DNA of 64,000 bases, from assembly GCF_025397915.1 (NCBI RefSeq), contig NZ_JALIDZ010000006.1:1-64000 (forward strand). Reading direction: 5' to 3'. The DNA comes from Microbaculum marinisediminis (GTDB taxonomy: Bacteria > Pseudomonadota > Alphaproteobacteria > Rhizobiales > Tepidamorphaceae). Position 1 is the stretch's first letter. Each line of letters starts with the position of its first letter. Below are positions 59,941-64,000 of this stretch, piece after piece. The notes beneath the pieces were generated by a model. That model was given only the letters and a program-made list of their open reading frames with translations, was not told the origin of the DNA and made no database searches. The translations under genes were made by a program, and so were the position numbers.

Positions 59941-61707
59941 GTGCGTATTTCGCATTGGTTCAACGACATTGAAGCGACTGTGGCCAAGGTGGCGCCGGGT
60001 GTGGCGGTCGCCATGCTCGTCCTGGCTTTTCCGGTAGGCGGTGCGCTTGCCGGCGCGACGTCCACGAGCCTGACCGGCCCAGGCATTGCCACGACCTACG
60101 GCCAGAAGGCGGAGTTCACCGCGACGGTCCAGGGTGGCGGACCGGGTGGAACCGTGACCCTGAAGGACGGCTCCAGGTCCGTCGGCTCTGCGGCCGTCAC
60201 GCTGCTGCCGGACGCCGCCGCCGTGAGCGCCGGTTTCTACCACTCCTGCGCGGTGACGGCGGCCGGCGGCGTCAAGTGCTGGGGCCAGAACACCTACGGT
60301 CAGCTCGGCGATGGTACGAAGATCGACCGCGCGGCGCCGGTGGCGGTCAGCGGGCTGTCCAGCGGGGTTGTCGCCGTCGTGGCGGCGCGCCTGCATTCCT
60401 GTGCGCTCACGGCCGCCGGCGGGGTCAAGTGCTGGGGCGCGGGTGGGCTCGGCAGGCTCGGCACCGGGGTGACGTCCGACAGTCTGATTCCTGTCGCGGT
60501 CGACGGCCTTACGAGCGGCGTCACTGCCATCGCCAGTGGATCGGACCATACCTGCGCCCTGACCGAGGCCGGCGCGATGAAATGCTGGGGTTACAATTCC
60601 GCGGGCCAGATCGGCGACGGATCGACCACCAACCGCCTCTCGCCGGTCCAGGTGCCCGGGCTTGCCAGCGGCGTCACCGCGATAACCGGCAACTACAACC
60701 ATACCTGCGCGATCGTGTCCGGCGCGGCCAAGTGCTGGGGCTACAATTTCTTCGCCCAGCTCGGCGACGGGACCACCACCGACCGCCACGTCCCGACCAC
60801 GGTCGACGGACTGTCCAGCGGCGTCGCCCGCATCTCTTCGGGATACCTGCACGGATGCGCGCTGACCGAGGCGGGTGTCGTCAAGTGCTGGGGAACCAAC
60901 GGCAGCGAGCAACTCGGCGACGGCACGAACACGAACCGGATCAGCCCCGTGGTGGCGTCGGTGCTCTCGGACCCCGTGACGGACATCTTCGCCGGTGGCG
61001 TGCACACCTGCGTCCTGACCGAATCCGGCGTGGCCAAGTGCTGGGGCTACAACGAAGACGGCTCGCTTGGCGACGGCACCGGTGTAAACAGCACGACGCC
61101 CGTCACGGTTGCCGGTTTCGGCGCCGGTCCGGCGGCCGTCTCGGCTGGCTGGTACAGCAACTGCGGCATCACGCGCGACGGAAGTCTCAAGTGTTGGGGA
61201 TACAACGGGGAATCCCAGATCGGAGACGGAACGACGACAACCCGGAATGCGCCCGTCGTCGTCACCGGTTTCGGCCCGGGCGCCACACGGCTTCCCGGTC
61301 AGGCCACCATCCGGACCGGCAAGATCTCGGCGGGAAAACGAAAAATCACCGCGCGCTACAACGGTGATGCCAACAACGCGGCGAGTATGTCGCAGGAACT
61401 GACCCACCTCGTCAGGAAAGGCAAGACGAGGACCAAGTTCAGGGTGAAGCCCAGGGCGCCGAGCCAGGACGCGGCCTTCCGCCTGAGAATATCCGTGAAG
61501 GCGAAGAAGCCGGCGGTCGGCAAGCCGGCCGGCAAGGTTGTGATCAAGGATGGCAAGAACAAGCTTGGGCTGGCCAAGGTCCGGAAAGGCAAGGCCGGCG
61601 TCAGGCTGCGCGGCCTTTCCCAGGGGCCTCACAAGCTGCGGGCGGTCTACCGGGGCGGCAAGAACTGGAAAAGCAGCAAGGCGACCAAGAAGGTCAGGTT
61701 TCGCTGA
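59941..61707 (+). CDS. Secreted RCC1-type seven-bladed propeller protein inside an Ig-like domain, copy 1
   Basis: A 588-residue exported protein. After the signal sequence (VAVAMLVLAFPVGGALAGA) comes the first half of a bacterial Ig-like domain (TSTSLTGPGIATTYGQKAEF then TVTLKDGSRSVGSAAV). Seven RCC1-like repeats follow, each with a Cys-x(9-11)-Cys-Trp-Gly core (such as HSCAVTAAGGVKCWGQNTYG). The second half of the Ig-like domain follows (TGKISAGKRKITARYNGDANNAAS), then a complete basic Ig-like domain to the C terminus. The start is taken as GTG 59941 because GGAGG lies 6 nt upstream; ATG 59935 touches that ribosome site. It is a tandem paralogue of the next gene. Confidence 0.82.
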   Translation: MRISHWFNDIEATVAKVAPGVAVAMLVLAFPVGGALAGATSTSLTGPGIATTYGQKAEFTATVQGGGPGGTVTLKDGSRSVGSAAVTLLPDAAAVSAGFYHSCAVTAAGGVKCWGQNTYGQLGDGTKIDRAAPVAVSGLSSGVVAVVAARLHSCALTAAGGVKCWGAGGLGRLGTGVTSDSLIPVAVDGLTSGVTAIASGSDHTCALTEAGAMKCWGYNSAGQIGDGSTTNRLSPVQVPGLASGVTAITGNYNHTCAIVSGAAKCWGYNFFAQLGDGTTTDRHVPTTVDGLSSGVARISSGYLHGCALTEAGVVKCWGTNGSEQLGDGTNTNRISPVVASVLSDPVTDIFAGGVHTCVLTESGVAKCWGYNEDGSLGDGTGVNSTTPVTVAGFGAGPAAVSAGWYSNCGITRDGSLKCWGYNGESQIGDGTTTTRNAPVVVTGFGPGATRLPGQATIRTGKISAGKRKITARYNGDANNAASMSQELTHLVRKGKTRTKFRVKPRAPSQDAAFRLRISVKAKKPAVGKPAGKVVIKDGKNKLGLAKVRKGKAGVRLRGLSQGPHKLRAVYRGGKNWKSSKATKKVRFR

Positions 61708-61793
61708 CAGTCGGTCGGCCGGCGCCCGGGAGACCCACCGGGTCGCCGGCCTCGACACCCTCACACCAGGTCCGGGAAGGATGCGCGTCACCC

Positions 61794-63548
61794 ATGCGTC
61801 TCGACATATCGTGCCCCTCCATTCAAAGGTGGCTGTCGGCCGTTCTAATGCTGGCCGCGACGGCCGTGCTGCCGTTCGGTACAGCGTACGCCGGCGCGAC
61901 CTCCACGAGCCTGTCCGCGTCTTCGGCCAGAAGCGCGTTCGGGCAGCCCCTGACGTTTAGCGCCGTCGTCACGGGTGGCGGTCCCACCGGGACCGTGACG
62001 ATCAGGAAGGACGGCCGGACGCTGGGCAGCGGAATCCTCGAATTTCTGAGCACCGCCTCGTCGATCTCGACAGGAGGCACGCATACGTGCGCCGTCACGG
62101 CCAGCGGCGGCGCCAGGTGCTGGGGCAGCAACAGCTTTGGAAAGTTGGGCGTGGGGCCAGCGGGCGATCAGACGACGCCGGTGCCCGTCAGCGGGCTCTC
62201 CTCCGGTGTCGCCGCCATTGCCGCAGGCACAAATCACACATGCGCGCTCACCGAGGGCGGAGCCGTCCTGTGCTGGGGCGCCAACGGCTTCGGGGAACTG
62301 GGCGACGGGACCACGATCGACCGGAACGTTCCGGTTGCCGTCCGCGGGCTTTCGGGCGGCGTCAAGGCGATCGCCGCGGGCGGGTATCACTCCTGCGCCG
62401 TGCTGACGACGGGCGCCGTCCGGTGCTGGGGGCGAAACGTCTATGGCGCGATCGGTGACGGCACCACCACGGATCGCCATGGTCCGGTGGCTGTCGCTGG
62501 ACTTGCCGACATACAGGCGGTCACCACCGGCCTGTTTCATAGCTGCGCCATGACCGATACCGGCGCGGCGAGTTGCTGGGGCAGCAATTCGCGCGGCCAG
62601 ATCGGGGACGGAACGACGACGGACCGGTATCGGCCCGTGCCGGTCAGCGGCCTGTCGTCGGGTGTCGCGGACATCGTCGCGGGCCGCGGTCATACCTGTG
62701 CGGTCACCGGCACCGGCGCAGCGCGGTGCTGGGGGTACAACAACATGGGCCAGATCGGAGACGGTACGACCACCGAGCGCCATGCGCCGGTCCTCGTCAG
62801 CGGCCTGACGAGCGGCGTTACGGCCGTTACGGGCGGCGACTATCATTCCTGCGCCGTGATCGGAAACGGGGACGCGCGTTGCTGGGGCTACAACGGCGTC
62901 GGGAACCTCGGCGACGGGACGATAGTCAACCGTGAGACGCCCGTTGCGGTCAGCCCGGGCGCCAGCGGTGCCGTGGATATCGTCGCGGGGAGCAATCATA
63001 CCTGCGCCCTGACGAAGACGGGGGCCGCCCGGTGCTGGGGATACAACAATGCCGGCCAGATCGGCGACGGCACGATCACCGACCGCGAAACGCCTGTCGC
63101 TGTCGACGGTTACGCCGCCGCCGGCCTCCTTGTCAGCGCGGGAGCGTCGTTCTCGACATCCGCGCTGGCCGCGGGGACATATGCGATTACCGCCCGCTAT
63201 GCGGGCGACGCCGGCAACGACGCCAGCGTTTCCTCGGCGCTGACGCAGGTCGTCGACAAGGGCAGGACCCGGACGAAACTCAGGATCAAGCCGAAGAGGC
63301 CGAGGGTCGGGACGACCGCGCGCATGACGGTCCGGGTGAAGGCCCGAGCCCCCGCGGCCGGCAAGCCGGTCGGCAAGGTCGTCGTCAAGGACGGCCGCAA
63401 GAAACTCGGAAAGTTCAAGGTCCGGAAAGGCAAGGCCAGCGTCAGGCTGCGCGGCCTCAGCGCCGGCAGGCACAAGATCAAGGTCGTCTACCAGGGCAAC
63501 CGGAACTGGAAGAAGTCCGCCGGAAGGAAAAAACTGACCGTCCGATAG
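61794..63548 (+). CDS. Secreted RCC1-type seven-bladed propeller protein inside an Ig-like domain, copy 2
   Basis: A 584-residue exported protein with the same plan as its upstream neighbour: signal sequence (to AYAGA), half an Ig-like domain (TSTSLSASSARSAFGQPLTF then TVTIRKDGRTLGSGIL), and seven RCC1-like blades (CWGSNSFGKLG through CWGYNNAGQIG). The other half of the Ig domain (STSALAAGTYAITARYAGDAGN) follows, then a Lys/Arg-rich terminal Ig-like domain (VGKVVVKDGRKKLGKFKVRKG). Two cysteines per blade are conserved. The duplication is clear from shared order and spacing. The function is unknown; RCC1 propellers usually bind proteins or small ligands. Confidence 0.85.
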   Translation: MRLDISCPSIQRWLSAVLMLAATAVLPFGTAYAGATSTSLSASSARSAFGQPLTFSAVVTGGGPTGTVTIRKDGRTLGSGILEFLSTASSISTGGTHTCAVTASGGARCWGSNSFGKLGVGPAGDQTTPVPVSGLSSGVAAIAAGTNHTCALTEGGAVLCWGANGFGELGDGTTIDRNVPVAVRGLSGGVKAIAAGGYHSCAVLTTGAVRCWGRNVYGAIGDGTTTDRHGPVAVAGLADIQAVTTGLFHSCAMTDTGAASCWGSNSRGQIGDGTTTDRYRPVPVSGLSSGVADIVAGRGHTCAVTGTGAARCWGYNNMGQIGDGTTTERHAPVLVSGLTSGVTAVTGGDYHSCAVIGNGDARCWGYNGVGNLGDGTIVNRETPVAVSPGASGAVDIVAGSNHTCALTKTGAARCWGYNNAGQIGDGTITDRETPVAVDGYAAAGLLVSAGASFSTSALAAGTYAITARYAGDAGNDASVSSALTQVVDKGRTRTKLRIKPKRPRVGTTARMTVRVKARAPAAGKPVGKVVVKDGRKKLGKFKVRKGKASVRLRGLSAGRHKIKVVYQGNRNWKKSAGRKKLTVR

Positions 63549-63558
63549 CGGCAGACGG

Positions 63559-64000
63559 CTATTCGGCTTTCGCCCTGACCGTCCCGATCGCCGCCCCCTG
63601 CAGGTAGTGCGTGCCGGGCTCGGCCGTAAGCTCCACCGCGTCCTTCTGGAACAGGACGATCACGTCGGAGCCGCCGAACTGGAAGAAGCCGAATTCCTCG
63701 CCTTTATGCAGTTTAGCGCCCACGTCCGGCGTCAGCTCGACGCTGCTCACCGGCCCCATGCCGATCGGCAGCAGCGCCACGTAGCCGAGCTCCTCGGACT
63801 GCATCACGACCAGCCCGCGCTCCTGCCGGAACTGATAGGTCGTCCCGTCGGTGAGATAGGTGGAGCCGTCCGGCCGCTCGAACACGCCGATATAGGCGAA
63901 GCCCGGCAGGATCTTCTTCTCCAACACGGTGCCGGCGAACGGCACGTGGAAGCGGTGATAGTCGGTGATCGACAGGAAGAAGTGGGTGAAGGTGCCGCCG
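63559..64000 (-). CDS. psd: Phosphatidylserine decarboxylase, C-terminal part (gene runs off the window)
   Basis: This 146-codon 3' part of a gene stays open to the window edge. Landmarks of PSD are present: THFFLSITDYHRFHVPFAGTV with the conserved HRFH histidine, YVALLPIGMGPVSSVELTPDVGAKLHKGEEFG, and FQFGGSDVIVLFQ. In that last segment the Gly-Ser bond of the GGS motif corresponds to the self-cleavage site that produces the pyruvoyl cofactor. The C terminus follows the GGS motif by about 40 residues, the normal alpha-chain length. It makes phosphatidylethanolamine in the inner membrane. The gene is convergent with the RCC1-like pair, with only 10 bp between stops. Confidence 0.9.
   Translation of the reverse strand, partial: GGTFTHFFLSITDYHRFHVPFAGTVLEKKILPGFAYIGVFERPDGSTYLTDGTTYQFRQERGLVVMQSEELGYVALLPIGMGPVSSVELTPDVGAKLHKGEEFGFFQFGGSDVIVLFQKDAVELTAEPGTHYLQGAAIGTVRAKAE

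Noticed and set aside
59719-61791. A 690-codon minus-strand frame opposite the first RCC1-like gene
   Set aside because: It is the antisense image of the repeat-rich propeller gene; its apparent repeats mirror the sense-strand blades.
1-64000. tRNA, rRNA, integrase, attachment site, replication origin
   Set aside because: I looked for tRNA cloverleaf features, phage integrase motifs and origin-like iterons and saw none that I could support.

Overview
The window is GC-rich DNA with dense operons, ATGA-type gene overlaps and gene families typical of a metabolically versatile alphaproteobacterium: a type II-C CRISPR system, osmoprotectant, sugar, branched-chain amino acid and tripartite tricarboxylate transporters, and many oxidoreductases and hydrolases. 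The taxonomic assignment is inference from gene content and base composition; there is no rRNA gene or tRNA in the window.

Region 1 (1-5.37 kb) is a complete type II-C CRISPR-Cas locus. A 36-bp repeat array with 30-bp spacers enters from the left edge and ends in a terminator. It converges on cas2, cas1 and a 1090-residue cas9, all on the minus strand. A tracrRNA gene lies on the plus strand upstream of cas9. The cas9 and tracrRNA promoters are divergent and appear to share overlapping -35 boxes. A chimeric relic of IS3-family elements (5.4-5.9 kb) borders the locus. Region 2 (6.0-9.6 kb) is a proV-proW-proX glycine betaine/proline-type ABC uptake operon.

Region 3 (10.1-29.0 kb) is a catabolic island around a TetR-family regulator at 20.07 kb. 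Five intergenic sites carry variants of the palindrome AACCAACCGGTTGGTT, most of them overlapping a -35 or -10 box. They precede: (i) GMC dehydrogenase, amidase, NAD(P)-binding epimerase-like protein and acetyltransferase; (ii) a ribose-type sugar ABC transporter; (iii) a DHDPS-family lyase; (iv) an aldehyde dehydrogenase followed by LivHMGFK-type transporter genes; (v) an isochorismatase-like amidohydrolase. I infer one regulon for uptake and oxidation of an unidentified, probably amide- or amino-containing, polyol or sugar derivative.

Region 4 (29.1-41.9 kb) looks like a second catabolic regulon. It has a LacI-family regulator at 34.85 kb and at least three sites built on TTAACGTTAA. It encodes two paralogous amidohydrolases, an FAH-family hydrolase, a class III aminotransferase, a 2-hydroxyacid dehydrogenase, an enolase-superfamily dehydratase, a TctCBA transporter and an IlvD/Edd dehydratase. 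The enzyme set suggests degradation of a sugar acid or lactone.

Region 5 (42.2-47.1 kb) has small exported proteins (EipA-like, glycine-zipper, HdeA-like), a sulfotransferase-like protein, a class III cyclase with TPRs and an outer-membrane beta-barrel. Region 6 (47.4-52.2 kb) is a four-gene efflux operon in the ytcA-mdtN-mdtO-mdtP layout. Region 7 (52.4-59.6 kb) groups two Ntn-type linear amide hydrolases, glutamate decarboxylase, a YrhK-like membrane protein, a prokaryotic ionotropic-glutamate-receptor-like channel with a non-canonical pore, and an AraC regulator. Region 8 (59.9-63.5 kb) holds tandem secreted proteins in which a seven-bladed RCC1-type propeller is inserted inside a bacterial Ig-like domain. 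The window ends inside a phosphatidylserine decarboxylase gene.
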